DNA of 41,706 bases. Origin: Lachnospiraceae bacterium UBA3273. GTDB lineage: Bacteria; Bacillota; Clostridia; Lachnospirales; Lachnospiraceae. The position numbers and the translations under genes were made by a program. The notes below the pieces were generated by a model, which was not told the origin of the DNA, ran no database searches, and saw nothing but the letters and a program-made list of their open reading frames with translations. The stretch covers positions 1-41,706 of the forward strand of contig DEUB01000071.1 of assembly GCA_002362385.1 (NCBI GenBank), in the 5' to 3' direction. Of this stretch, positions 32,426 to 41,266 are shown in pieces (position 1 is the stretch's first letter; each line of letters begins with the position of its first letter).

Positions 32426-33114
32426 GTTGACTCCTTTCTTACCGTTTCTATAAATTCTTTTATTTTTTCTTTGTCTTTGCTGCCGTCCGTTTCCACTGCG
32501 CTGCTTACATCAATTCCATAGGGATTTCTCAATGCGATCAATTGTTTTACATTATGTAAACCAATCCCTCCCGCCAGAAAGTATGGCATACCGATTGCTT
32601 CATCGGAGGGCAATCCCGCAATATCAAATTGCTTTCCGCTCCCTCCAGGGCTTCCTTTTGCTTTGGCGTCAAAAAGCAGATAATCAACCTGTAACGCCTT
32701 TGCTTCATCAATCAGCCTTTGGTTTTCTTTTATGATGTCTGCTTCCTTTTCTTCTGTTACCTCAAGGGAAGCATCGATCCTGACCGCCTTGATGACAGGA
32801 ATGTGACATTCCGGTATTTTAGCCAGTTCTTCTTTTAATTGGTTTACATAATTCAATTTTTCCTGCCCGTGAAGCTGTATCGCATCAATGGTTCCTTCCG
32901 ATACCAGTTTGACCACATGTGCTATCGGTTCATTGACAAATACGCCCACCGCCCTGATCCTCTTATCCAAAGCGCTTTTTAATTCCGCCGCAAGTTCATC
33001 AGTGACAAATCTTTTGGTATTTGCAAAAACAAAACCAATATACTCCGGTTTATATTCATTAACTGCCAGAATATCTTCCATGCGCTTTAGTCCACAGATT
33101 TTTATCCGGTTCAT
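32422..33114 (-). CDS. trpF: Phosphoribosylanthranilate isomerase
   Basis: The 230-residue TIM-barrel isomerase converts phosphoribosylanthranilate to its carboxyphenylamino-deoxyribulose phosphate. The N-terminal KICGL carries the catalytic Cys; DYLLFDAKAKGSPGGSGKQFD supplies the Asp and phosphate loop; FLAGGIG and IDVSSAVE complete the site. The ATG at 33114 forms an ATGA overlap with the trpC stop, preferred to the ATG at 33120, which is too close to the GGAAGG site. At 230 residues it is somewhat longer than the usual 200-210, mainly in the middle segment around residues 110-150. Confidence 0.94.
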   Translation of the reverse strand: MNRIKICGLKRMEDILAVNEYKPEYIGFVFANTKRFVTDELAAELKSALDKRIRAVGVFVNEPIAHVVKLVSEGTIDAIQLHGQEKLNYVNQLKEELAKIPECHIPVIKAVRIDASLEVTEEKEADIIKENQRLIDEAKALQVDYLLFDAKAKGSPGGSGKQFDIAGLPSDEAIGMPYFLAGGIGLHNVKQLIALRNPYGIDVSSAVETDGSKDKEKIKEFIETVRKEST

Positions 33115-33917
33115 AGGCATCCCTTCCGCAATTCATCTAACATGGCTTTCTTATTGCTGCTTTTCATCAGGGTCTCCCCGATCAATACGCCGTTAACGCC
33201 TGCTTCTTTCAGTTTCTTTATATCCTCTGCGCTCCTGATTCCGCTTTCCGCCACAAATAATACATGGGGAGGAACCAATTTTCTCAAACGGCCGCTGTTA
33301 TTTACATCCACGGTAAAATCCTTTAAATTCCTGTTGTTTACTCCGATGATTCTGGCTCCTGCCCTGACTGCCATGGCAATTTCCTCTTCATCATGGGCTT
33401 CTACCAGTGCGGAAAGCCCCAGTCCGTCACAGATTCCGATATACTCCCTGAGCGTTCCCTCATCAAGCAGGGCGCATATCAAAAGGACCATGGACGCCCC
33501 TAACGCCTTTGCCTGGTAAATCTGGTAAGCATCTATGGTAAAATCCTTCCTGAGCACAGGGGTCTTTACCTCTTTGACAATTTCCTCCAGATAGGCGTCG
33601 CTCCCCAGGAATTTGCTGGGTTCCGTTAAAACGGAAATGCAGTCGGCCCCTGCCTCTTCGTAAGCCCTGGCTATCTCCACATAGGGAAAATCCTCGGCAA
33701 TCATTCCCTTGGAAGGGGACGCCTTTTTGACCTCGCAGATAAAGGAAATACCCTCTTTTTTCAGAGCCTGCTCTACGGGAAATTCTTTCTCCTTATCCTT
33801 TTGGCATTCCCTTTTCCCTGCAAGGGCTTTCATCTGTTCAAGAGAAATTTTTTCCTTATCCTTTTTTACCCGTTCTCTGGCGGTATCCGCCAGAATATCC
33901 AATATTGTTTCCGCCAT
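33111..33917 (-). CDS. trpC: Indole-3-glycerol phosphate synthase
   Basis: A 268-residue TIM barrel that closes the indole ring. Conserved pieces are FICEVKKASPSKG (catalytic Lys and substrate loop), CISVLTEPSKFLGS, VLRKDFTIDAYQI, IIGVNNRNLKDF and FVAESGIRSAEDI, ending in GVLIGETLMKS. It is a single-domain protein, not fused to trpF. An AGGAGG site precedes the ATG. It lies 67 bases after trpD with no terminator in between. Confidence 0.96.
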   Translation of the reverse strand: MAETILDILADTARERVKKDKEKISLEQMKALAGKRECQKDKEKEFPVEQALKKEGISFICEVKKASPSKGMIAEDFPYVEIARAYEEAGADCISVLTEPSKFLGSDAYLEEIVKEVKTPVLRKDFTIDAYQIYQAKALGASMVLLICALLDEGTLREYIGICDGLGLSALVEAHDEEEIAMAVRAGARIIGVNNRNLKDFTVDVNNSGRLRKLVPPHVLFVAESGIRSAEDIKKLKEAGVNGVLIGETLMKSSNKKAMLDELRKGCL

Positions 33918-33984
33918 GTCTCCTCCTGTCGTTATGCCCTGTCATATATGTCCATGTCTGCATGCTTCATGATACTGCGTTTTA

Positions 33985-34992
33985 TTATGCGTTAGTTGCC
34001 CTTATAAACGCTTCCAGCTTTTCCGCTGCCCTGCCGCTGTCAATGATCTCCTGGGCTTTTTTGATTCCCTCTGCCAGACTATCGGCCTTTCCTGCAATAT
34101 AAATTCCCGCACCGGCATTTAAGACAACCGCATCTGCCTTTGCCCCTTTTTCTCCTGCCAGAATCGCTTTTGTAATTCTGGCGTTTTCCGCCGGATCTCC
34201 TCCCGCCATATCTTCTTTCTTTGCCCGCTTTAACCCAAATTGTTCCGGGGTAATCTCATAGCTCTGAATTTCTCCGTCTTTGATCTCACATACAAGAGTG
34301 GGCGCGCTGATGCTGATTTCATCCAGTCTGTCCGTGCCGTATACCACCATGCCGCGTTTTACGCCTAATTTCATCAAAACTTCCGCCATGGGCTTTAATA
34401 AAGCCTCTTCATAAACGCCCATAAGCTGCATATTGGCAAATGCCGGATTGGATAGAGGTCCTAAAATATTGAAGATCGTGCGGATTCCCAGTTCTTTTCT
34501 GACCGGGGCCACATAACGCATAGCCCTATGATAAATCTGGGCAAACATAAAGGAAATTCCTTCTTTCCTCAATACCTTTTCCATCTTTTCAGGCTCAATG
34601 GCAATATTTACGCCTAAAGCCTCCAATACATCCGCCGCCCCGCATTTGCTGGACACGCTTCTGTTGCCGTGCTTTGCAACAGGAATGCCTGCGGCTGCCG
34701 CCACGATTCCCGCCGTTGTCGAAATGTTAAGGCTGTACGCCTCGTCTCCGCCTGTTCCTACGATCTCAAGGACATCCATATCATGGCGCAGTCTTGTGGC
34801 ATGCTTTCTCATACCGTCGGCTGATGCCGCAATTTCATCGATGGATTCTCCCTTCATGCGCAGAGCCGTCAGATAAGACGCCATCTGTATCTGATCCGCT
34901 TCCCCGTTCATAATTTCATCCATACATTCCTCTGCTGCTTCATAGCTTAAATCTTTACCTTCCACTAATTGTGTAATTGCTTCCTGAATCAT
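33985..34992 (-). CDS. trpD: Anthranilate phosphoribosyltransferase
   Basis: The 335-residue enzyme transfers phosphoribose from PRPP to anthranilate. The PRPP loop is IVGTGGDEAYSLNISTT near residue 80, followed by KHGNRSVSSKCGAADVLEALG, and the anthranilate site includes RYVAPVRKELGIRTIFNILGPLSNP. It is not fused to trpG, which is a separate gene upstream. A 134-base gap to trpG contains a hairpin and two direct repeats; an AGGAGG site precedes the ATG. Confidence 0.96.
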   Translation of the reverse strand: MIQEAITQLVEGKDLSYEAAEECMDEIMNGEADQIQMASYLTALRMKGESIDEIAASADGMRKHATRLRHDMDVLEIVGTGGDEAYSLNISTTAGIVAAAAGIPVAKHGNRSVSSKCGAADVLEALGVNIAIEPEKMEKVLRKEGISFMFAQIYHRAMRYVAPVRKELGIRTIFNILGPLSNPAFANMQLMGVYEEALLKPMAEVLMKLGVKRGMVVYGTDRLDEISISAPTLVCEIKDGEIQSYEITPEQFGLKRAKKEDMAGGDPAENARITKAILAGEKGAKADAVVLNAGAGIYIAGKADSLAEGIKKAQEIIDSGRAAEKLEAFIRATNA

Positions 34993-35033
34993 TGTTTTTA
35001 CCTCCTGATCTCTATTACGAATCCTTTATTTGC

Positions 35034-35089
35034 GTTTCTGTTATTGCCTCTTGATTTCCATTCCGTTTCTGTTATGATATTTCCATTCC
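35034..35089. repeat. Pair of direct repeats in the trpG-trpD gap
   Basis: GTTTCTGTTAT and ATTTCCATTCC occur twice, at 35034-35064 (separated by nine bases) and 35065-35089 (separated by three). It looks like a local duplication with later deletion. Confidence 0.6.
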
Positions 35090-35098
35090 TATCATTTT

Positions 35099-35116
35099 CC
35101 GGGCAATTCCGCCCGG
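35099..35116. other. Short perfect hairpin downstream of trpG
   Basis: CCGGGC pairs with GCCCGG across a six-base loop. On the minus strand only AAAATG follows, so it is not a strong terminator. It could attenuate or mark an RNA-processing point inside the operon. Confidence 0.45.
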
Positions 35117-35126
35117 TATATTGATT

Positions 35127-35708
35127 TCATAAAGCTTTATCCGCCATCAGGAAATTTCTTAAAATCTTCTCTCCATCCGGCGTCAGCACGCTTTCGGGGT
35201 GGAACTGCAGCCCGTATATTTTATACTCTTTATGCCTGACCGCCATAATCTCCCCATCCTCTGTGGTCCCGATTACCTTCAGGCAATCCGGCAGGGATTC
35301 CGGCTGCGCCGCTAAAGAATGATATCTGGCAACGGGAATCTGCTTCGGAAGTCCTTTGAAAATTTCTTCCTTTGTGTCAATTTCAGTCAGGCTCTGCTTA
35401 CCATGCATCAGTTCCTTTGCATAAGTGATTTTTGCCCCGTAGACCTCGCAGATTCCCTGATGTCCCAGGCATACGCCCATTATTTTGCATTTCCCCTGCA
35501 TCTTCCTTACTACATCCTCGCAGATTCCCGCATCCTCCGGTTTTCCCGGTCCCGGGGATAAAATGATATATGCCGGAGAAAGCCTTTCCACTTCCTCTAC
35601 GCTCATTTCATCATTGCGGATGACTTTGATTTCTTCCTTTGCCATACTGCCGATCAGCTGGACCAGATTGTAAGAAAAACTGTCGTAATTATCAATGAGA
35701 AGTATCAT
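35127..35708 (-). CDS. trpG: Anthranilate synthase glutamine amidotransferase subunit
   Basis: The 193-residue class I amidotransferase supplies ammonia to TrpE. Cys80 in MGVCLGHQGICE is the nucleophile; His in QFHPESV and Glu complete the triad; ILSPGPGKPED is the oxyanion-loop region. The ATG overlaps the trpE stop in an ATGA junction. The family also includes PabA of folate synthesis, and in many Firmicutes one protein serves both; the operon position favours tryptophan. Confidence 0.94.
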   Translation of the reverse strand: MILLIDNYDSFSYNLVQLIGSMAKEEIKVIRNDEMSVEEVERLSPAYIILSPGPGKPEDAGICEDVVRKMQGKCKIMGVCLGHQGICEVYGAKITYAKELMHGKQSLTEIDTKEEIFKGLPKQIPVARYHSLAAQPESLPDCLKVIGTTEDGEIMAVRHKEYKIYGLQFHPESVLTPDGEKILRNFLMADKAL

Positions 35709-37165
35709 GACCCATTCACCTCGCTTGCCCGTTTTACAGCCTCAATGACCGCTCCCGCCTTATTGGCGCATTCCTGATATTCGCTTTCGGGAACGCTGTC
35801 GGCAACAATTCCCGCTCCCGCCTGAATATAAACCTTATTGCCTTTTTTAACCGCCGTCCTTATGGCAATGCACACATCCAGATTTCCCGAAAAATCCAGA
35901 TAACCGATTGCCCCTCCGTAAATGCCCCTTGCATCCTTTTCCAGCTCATCTATGATCTGGCATGCCCGAAACTTAGGCGCCCCCGAAAGGGTTCCCGCCG
36001 GAAGCATGGCTGCAATGGTATCGCATCCGTCTTTATCCTCCCGCAGTTTTCCGCACACAACCGACGCGATGTGCATCACTTTGGAAAAACGGTGTATCTT
36101 CATATATTCTTCCACTGTCACGCTGCCGTATTTTGCAAGCCTGCCAATGTCGTTTCTTGCCAGATCCACCAGCATATTGTGCTCGGCGCATTCCTTTTCG
36201 TCTGCTAAAAGTTCCTTTTCCAGCATCTCATCTTCCTTCGTGTCTGCGCCCCTTTTTCTTGTACCCGCTACAGGAAAGGTCGTCAGTTTTCCCTCTTCCA
36301 GCTTTACCATGGTCTCGGGAGAAGTCCCCGCAATCTGCAGGTCGTCGCACTGGATAAAATACATATACGGAGAAGGATTGGTCGTCCTAAGCACCCTGTA
36401 GGTATTTAAAAGACTGCTGCGGTATTCCGCTTCGAATCTTCTGGAAATAACCCCCTGAAAAATATCCCCTTCCCTGATATAGCCTTTTGTCTTTTCCACC
36501 ATCCCACAATATTCCTCTTTGGAGGTATTGCAGGTAAAGTTTACTTCCTTCTGGGCTTCTTCCGGCTTAAGGGCCGTCGCATCATAAATCATATGAATGA
36601 TTTTTTCAATCTCCAGAGTTGCCGCATTATAACCGATTTCTTTTTGAGAGCTCCTGTAGTTGACAACCACAATAATCTTTTGTTTTAAATGGTCGTATGC
36701 AATTACCTTATCAAAAAGCATCAGGTTATAATCGTCAAACTCACTTTTCTTCAACCGGAGCTTAGGCTCCGCATAGCCTATCATTTCATAAGAAAAATGT
36801 CCTACAAAGCCGCCGGTAAAGGAAGGCATTCCCGAAAGCTTCGGGGTCTTGAATTTCGAAAGCTGCTCCCTTAATACTTCCATGGGCTCCTTTTCTTCCC
36901 TTTGCTCGATTGCTCCGCTTTTTAAAGTGACAATTCCATCCTTAGCCGAAATCTGCATCAGCGGGTTTACCCCCAAAAAGGAGTATCTGCCCCACCTGGT
37001 TCCGCCCTCCACACTTTCCAACAAAAAGAAACGGCTGTCTACCTGTGCCAGTTTCCGAAGCAGCGTAATGGGAGTTACAACATCGGCGTAGATTTCCCTG
37101 CACACGGGTATGATGTTATAGTCCTTTTCGTACCGGCTCGCCTCTTCATAATCGGGATAATACAT
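35705..37165 (-). CDS. trpE: Anthranilate synthase component I
   Basis: The 486-residue enzyme makes anthranilate from chorismate with ammonia from TrpG. FLLESVEGG near the N-terminus is the tryptophan feedback-binding motif, with the LLES serine. The catalytic chorismate-binding domain has FQGVISRRFE, IAGTSPETMVK, GTRKRGAD, DLARNDIGRL and PAGTLSGAPK. The upstream frame to 37252 is rejected: AAAGGAG is spaced for the ATG at 37165 and the extra part overlaps the leader terminator. It is the first gene of the T-box-controlled trp operon. Confidence 0.96.
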   Translation of the reverse strand: MYYPDYEEASRYEKDYNIIPVCREIYADVVTPITLLRKLAQVDSRFFLLESVEGGTRWGRYSFLGVNPLMQISAKDGIVTLKSGAIEQREEKEPMEVLREQLSKFKTPKLSGMPSFTGGFVGHFSYEMIGYAEPKLRLKKSEFDDYNLMLFDKVIAYDHLKQKIIVVVNYRSSQKEIGYNAATLEIEKIIHMIYDATALKPEEAQKEVNFTCNTSKEEYCGMVEKTKGYIREGDIFQGVISRRFEAEYRSSLLNTYRVLRTTNPSPYMYFIQCDDLQIAGTSPETMVKLEEGKLTTFPVAGTRKRGADTKEDEMLEKELLADEKECAEHNMLVDLARNDIGRLAKYGSVTVEEYMKIHRFSKVMHIASVVCGKLREDKDGCDTIAAMLPAGTLSGAPKFRACQIIDELEKDARGIYGGAIGYLDFSGNLDVCIAIRTAVKKGNKVYIQAGAGIVADSVPESEYQECANKAGAVIEAVKRASEVNGS

Positions 37166-37198
37166 TTTCCTCACTCCTTTTCCTGATTTTTTGCAATA

Positions 37199-37232
37199 TA
37201 AAAAGCTTCTGTCCCCATAGGGACAAAAGCTC
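37199..37232 (-). terminator. T-box attenuator terminator before trpE
   Basis: AGCTTTTGTCCC pairs with GGGACAGAAGCT on the minus strand, followed by TTTTTA. It would form when charged tRNA is abundant. Confidence 0.85.
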
Positions 37233-37485
37233 AAAAACTTCTGCGGTACCACCCTGATTGATAGATAATCCTATCCTCTCTGTCTGCATACTCACAATAT
37301 GCACCCTCCTGATAACGGGCAGGGAACCCGTTGGCGTCTACTCCCTCATCGGTTTCAAGCCACCCTCGCAAGTCCATTCAATCATTTCCTCCATACTGCA
37401 TCCCACCTGCCGCAGCTCTCTGTGATGTGCTCCATGACCTACTTCTCTCGCTCATCGGTTTCAATAATGGTTCTTCTCTTTAATT
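37199..37485 (-). promoter_or_regulatory. T-box riboswitch, probably tRNA-Trp type
   Basis: The minus strand carries AGGGTGGTACCGC (37243-37255), the conserved T-box sequence that pairs with the uncharged tRNA end. A stem I of about 100 bases precedes it, with a likely specifier UGG in the context GAATGGAC (CCA on the plus strand at 37374-37376). A terminator hairpin follows at 37199-37232. The T-box is well supported; the specifier assignment rests on position and the trp genes downstream. Confidence 0.9.
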
Positions 37486-37491
37486 GAGTAA

Positions 37492-37520
37492 AGTTTAAAA
37501 CAATTCTTTTTCTGTGTCAA
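37492..37520 (-). promoter_or_regulatory. Sigma-A promoter of the trp operon
   Basis: Minus-strand TTGACA (37515-37520), 17-base spacer and TAAACT (37492-37497), just upstream of the T-box leader. Confidence 0.85.
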
Positions 37521-37577
37521 GAAATTTTTTTGATTTCTCTAAATGCTCTAAATTCTTTCAAATCATCTCCAAAAATC

Positions 37578-38897
37578 CTATTTTGCCAGAGACTCCTCCT
37601 GAAGCCTGTCGAATTCCGCCATACATTCATCCACTGTAGCGCCGTTTAACAGTTCCCGCACAATAAGACAGGTATTTCCCCACTGTTCCACCTTCATTCC
37701 CGCATTGGCTCCGAGAACATAGACATTTTCCTCTATTCTGTCATTAAGCGGTTCTAATGCCGGAATACAGTTTACTTTCACATTTTTAGAAGGAGAAATT
37801 ACTTTATTGGTTTCTGCATATACCTGGAGCGCTTCATCTGAAAGTATTACATCCAAAACATCCATGGCAGCCTCGCCGTGTTCCGCGTTTATGCCCACTC
37901 CATACCCTGTCATAGGCATGACAGGCATCTGTCCGCGGCTGCTGGGAAAACCGATTACCAGCATATTGAAATCCGGATTTCCGTATGCGGTTTCAGAATT
38001 TGCCGCTCCCCAGTACGCCATGACAATGGGCGTTTTCTGAGACAGGAAATCCTCGCGCTCGCCTTCAAGCGCCTCACTAACATAAGCTCTCCTGGCGTCA
38101 ATATAACCGCAATCGATCATTTCCTGCAAAAACTCAAAACCGGGGCGCATATAATCACTGTATTTCTTCTCCCCGCTGTTAAGCGCCGCGATCTCGGCTT
38201 CCGTGTTTCCCCCGTTATACAGATCCGCATATGCCTGCGCAAGAACGAAGGTCTCTAACCACCAGCGGTTTGCCCCCACCGGCGTCTCAATCCCGTTTTC
38301 CTTAAATACCCTGCAGCATTCCAGGAAATCCTCGGGCGTTTCCGGCAATTCCAGATCGTATTGGTCAAACATGTCTTTATTGATAAAAAGACCATAAGCA
38401 ACCACCTCCTGGGGAATCGCTACCAGCTTTCCGTCAATGGTATTTGCCGTCTTTACCACATCGCGCAGATTTTCTACGCATTCAAGCCCCGACAGGTCCT
38501 TAAGCTTTCCTTCTTCTCCCAAAAGCCTGATGGTATCGGGATTCATCAGGTAAAGATCATCCATATCGTTTTGCGCTCTGTCAAGAACTACATCATCATA
38601 CGTCTTATCCTGATAATTCTCCGCCGTATACGTAATATAATTTACGGTCACATCCAGTTTTTCCTCTGCCATGCGGATGGTTTTATCCGCAGCGCTTCTT
38701 GCCACATTCTCCGCATCCGGTTCTATCTTTTCCATGGGACTGAACAGACTTACGTTTTGTCCGTTCCCCTCTTTTGAATCCACCAGATTCAAATCCGGTT
38801 CCCCGTCTGCTCCACAGGCTGTTATGGTAAGTATGACCGCTCCCGTAAGACATACCGCTATTAATTTCTTTATAAGGCCGGGTCTGCTGCTCTTCAT
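37578..38897 (-). CDS. Extracellular solute-binding lipoprotein
   Basis: The 439-residue protein has a signal peptide and lipobox ending at Cys28 (LTITAC), so it is anchored outside. The mature part resembles family 1 carbohydrate-type binding proteins: LYLMNPDTIRLLGEEGKLKDLSG, then VVAYGLFINKDMFDQYDLELPETPEDFLECCRVFKE, then later MTGYGVGINAEHGE and LSDEALQVYAETNKV. No ABC permease or ATPase is nearby. I chose the ATG at 38897, preceded by AAAGGAG; a GTG at 38921 overlapping the kinase stop in a GTGA junction is also possible. The kinase upstream suggests a sensing role, which is inference. Confidence 0.87.
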   Translation of the reverse strand: MKSSRPGLIKKLIAVCLTGAVILTITACGADGEPDLNLVDSKEGNGQNVSLFSPMEKIEPDAENVARSAADKTIRMAEEKLDVTVNYITYTAENYQDKTYDDVVLDRAQNDMDDLYLMNPDTIRLLGEEGKLKDLSGLECVENLRDVVKTANTIDGKLVAIPQEVVAYGLFINKDMFDQYDLELPETPEDFLECCRVFKENGIETPVGANRWWLETFVLAQAYADLYNGGNTEAEIAALNSGEKKYSDYMRPGFEFLQEMIDCGYIDARRAYVSEALEGEREDFLSQKTPIVMAYWGAANSETAYGNPDFNMLVIGFPSSRGQMPVMPMTGYGVGINAEHGEAAMDVLDVILSDEALQVYAETNKVISPSKNVKVNCIPALEPLNDRIEENVYVLGANAGMKVEQWGNTCLIVRELLNGATVDECMAEFDRLQEESLAK

Positions 38898-38917
38898 ATC
38901 CTTCTCCTTTTTATTCT

Positions 38918-41110
38918 TCACTGATTTTTGCTGTTTCTTTTTATATACCTGTTAATTACTTTTTTTAACATTCCCACATCGATGGGCTTCGCCAGATGGA
39001 CGTTCATTCCGGCCTTCAGCGCTTCCTTTTCGTCCTCCACAAAAGCATTTGCCGTCATGGCAATGATGGGTATATCCGCATCTTCACGGGGCAGCTGTCT
39101 AATGGCCCTTGTTGCCTCATAACCGTTCATGACCGGCATCTGAACATCCATAAGAATCGCATCAAATTCGCCTTTTTCCGACTCCATAAATCGTTCCAAT
39201 ACCAGGCGGCCGTTTTCAAGGATCTCACAGCTCGCTCCCTCGGAAGCTAAAATCTCCGACAAAATTTCGGCATTGATCTCGTTATCTTCTGCGGCAAGGA
39301 AATTCAATCCCTGAAGGCTGCCTTCCTCCTCCGCTTCCGGACTCTTTCCTTTTCCCTGCTCTTCTGCCCGGCTTTCCGATATGCCAAGCTCCACTTCCAC
39401 CCTGAAAAGGCTTCCTTTATCAACCTCGCTGAAAACTTCTATGGTTCCTCCCATAAGCTCCACGATATTTTTGGTAATCGCCATCCCCAGCCCGGTGCCC
39501 TGAACCTTATTGGTCGTACTGTTTTCCGCCCTGGTAAATACATCAAAAATGGTCTTTAAATATTCCTGCGTCATCCCGTATCCGTCATCCTCCACCTCGA
39601 TCCGGATGCGCTCAAACTGACCGGAATGCTGCTTAAGCCCGATAATGCGCAGCCATATGTTTCCGCCCTTTTGCGTATACTTGACGGCATTGGAGAGCAG
39701 GTTGATCAGGATCTGATTGATCCTTGTTTCATCTCCTATGAAATATTCATGCTCTATATCCGTAATTTCCACATGAAATTCCTGGTCCTTTTCCCCCGCC
39801 ATGGGACGAATGATAGCGTCTATGGAAGATATCAGATCAGCCAGGGCAAACTCTTCTTCCGTAAGCACGAGCTTCCCGCTTTCAATCTTGGAAACCTCCA
39901 GAATATCATTGATCAGGCCCAGCAGATGCTGTCCCGACGCCATAATCTTTTTTGTGTATTCCCGCACTTTATCCGGATTTTCCGCATCCTTTGCAAGCAG
40001 AGTGGTAAATCCGATAACCGCATTCATCGGCGTACGGATGTCATGGGACATATTAGAAAGGAATGTGGTCTTGGCATTGCTTGCAAGCTGCGCCGCATGG
40101 AGCGCCTCTGTCAGCTGCTTATTATGCTGTTCTCTTTCCGTTTCCCGCTCCTCCATGATTTTTCTCTGCTGCCTTTGATTTAAATAATACAAAATGCAGC
40201 ACAGGAAAAACGCACCCGTCATAACAAATATCACAATAAAAATATTATTGTTTACCGTTTCCCCCTCCTGTTGGATGGCTTCCATGGGCACATAGCCGGT
40301 CAGGCAGATAGTCCCGTCGTTTACCATCCAGATAAAGTTCAGGGCGCTCTTCCCGCGGATATCATGATAAAACATGATATCCTCTTTATTGTGCAGACAC
40401 TCTTCTATTTCAGCGCGGAGCGGCTCTTCATGAATTTCGTTGGCCCTGTAAAAATCTTCCAGATTCAGGTGGCCTGCATTCCGCTCTCCCATCCCTTTGG
40501 GTTTCAGCACAAATCTCTCTGTTTTTGCATCCATAATATAAAGCATGGCTTGTTTATCGTAAAATCCGTCGGGAAGCGATTTGTCGAGAGAATCGTATGT
40601 ATATTCCACATAAAGGGCGCCTATTTCCTCTTCTTCCTTTATTACGGGACATTTTAAAGTATATGCCCACGTTCCCATATAATTCAGATACGAACTGGAA
40701 ATCTCTACTCCCTCCATCATCCGGCTGGGGAAAAACTCCATTCCTTCCTCTGTGAAAACTTCCCCCGTATTGGAAATTCCCTCTGTTTCTCCCGTCTTAA
40801 TCAAAGAAATCTTTACCATGGTCTGATTCTTCTGATAGGAACGTATATAATCTTCCGGATCCTCTATAGAAGCAAGCTCTTTTGCCATCAGCTTCTGGAA
40901 TTCCGCTTCTTTCCCCCAAATCGCCTCTATGGTGCATTTTATTAGATCCAGATTTTCATTGAGATTCTGGACTGCCGCCTCAGACATTTCCTTTGATATT
41001 TTCCGCGACACCGAAAACACCACGCACCCAAAAATGCAAAATACAATTATAATAGAAAAAAATAAGGGAACCCTTTTTTTCGTTCCGCTTTTATAACTTT
41101 TCTCTTTCAT
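38918..41110 (-). CDS. Hybrid sensor histidine kinase/receiver
   Basis: The 730-residue protein has membrane segments at about 14-35 and 288-310 flanking a 250-residue extracellular domain of Cache-like type. The H-box is FLSNMSHDIRTPMNAVIGF with His356. The ATPase domain has NLLSNAVKYT (470-479), EDDGYGM and GTGLGMAITKNIVELMGG. A fused receiver domain follows from about 603, with acceptor Asp655 and Lys708. No separate output regulator is adjacent, so phosphotransfer must go to an unknown partner. It is followed directly by a solute-binding lipoprotein gene, a common arrangement when the lipoprotein feeds the sensor. Confidence 0.93.
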   Translation of the reverse strand: MKEKSYKSGTKKRVPLFFSIIIVFCIFGCVVFSVSRKISKEMSEAAVQNLNENLDLIKCTIEAIWGKEAEFQKLMAKELASIEDPEDYIRSYQKNQTMVKISLIKTGETEGISNTGEVFTEEGMEFFPSRMMEGVEISSSYLNYMGTWAYTLKCPVIKEEEEIGALYVEYTYDSLDKSLPDGFYDKQAMLYIMDAKTERFVLKPKGMGERNAGHLNLEDFYRANEIHEEPLRAEIEECLHNKEDIMFYHDIRGKSALNFIWMVNDGTICLTGYVPMEAIQQEGETVNNNIFIVIFVMTGAFFLCCILYYLNQRQQRKIMEERETEREQHNKQLTEALHAAQLASNAKTTFLSNMSHDIRTPMNAVIGFTTLLAKDAENPDKVREYTKKIMASGQHLLGLINDILEVSKIESGKLVLTEEEFALADLISSIDAIIRPMAGEKDQEFHVEITDIEHEYFIGDETRINQILINLLSNAVKYTQKGGNIWLRIIGLKQHSGQFERIRIEVEDDGYGMTQEYLKTIFDVFTRAENSTTNKVQGTGLGMAITKNIVELMGGTIEVFSEVDKGSLFRVEVELGISESRAEEQGKGKSPEAEEEGSLQGLNFLAAEDNEINAEILSEILASEGASCEILENGRLVLERFMESEKGEFDAILMDVQMPVMNGYEATRAIRQLPREDADIPIIAMTANAFVEDEKEALKAGMNVHLAKPIDVGMLKKVINRYIKRNSKNQ

Positions 41111-41134
41111 TCACATTCACCAGATTTTTAACCG

Positions 41135-41163
41135 ATTATAAATCAATTGCCAACACTTTTCAA
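41135..41163 (-). promoter_or_regulatory. Sigma-A promoter of the hybrid kinase gene
   Basis: Minus-strand TTGAAA (41158-41163), 17-base spacer and perfect TATAAT (41135-41140), about 25 bases upstream of the start codon. Confidence 0.8.
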
Positions 41164-41203
41164 TATTCCCAGATCAAAGTACAGCAAAACACTAAAACTA
41201 AGC

Positions 41204-41229
41204 AGCAAATCTTTCGGAAAAGACTTACT
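41204..41229 (-). terminator. Possible terminator of the Cys/His repeat gene
   Basis: AGTAAGTCTT and AAGATTTGCT form a ten-pair stem (two G-U pairs) on the minus strand, followed by a T-rich but interrupted stretch (TTAGTTTTAGTGTTTT). Confidence 0.5.
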
Positions 41230-41266
41230 GCCTCCACCCTTTCATATACTCAAGGCTCGGATTTCG

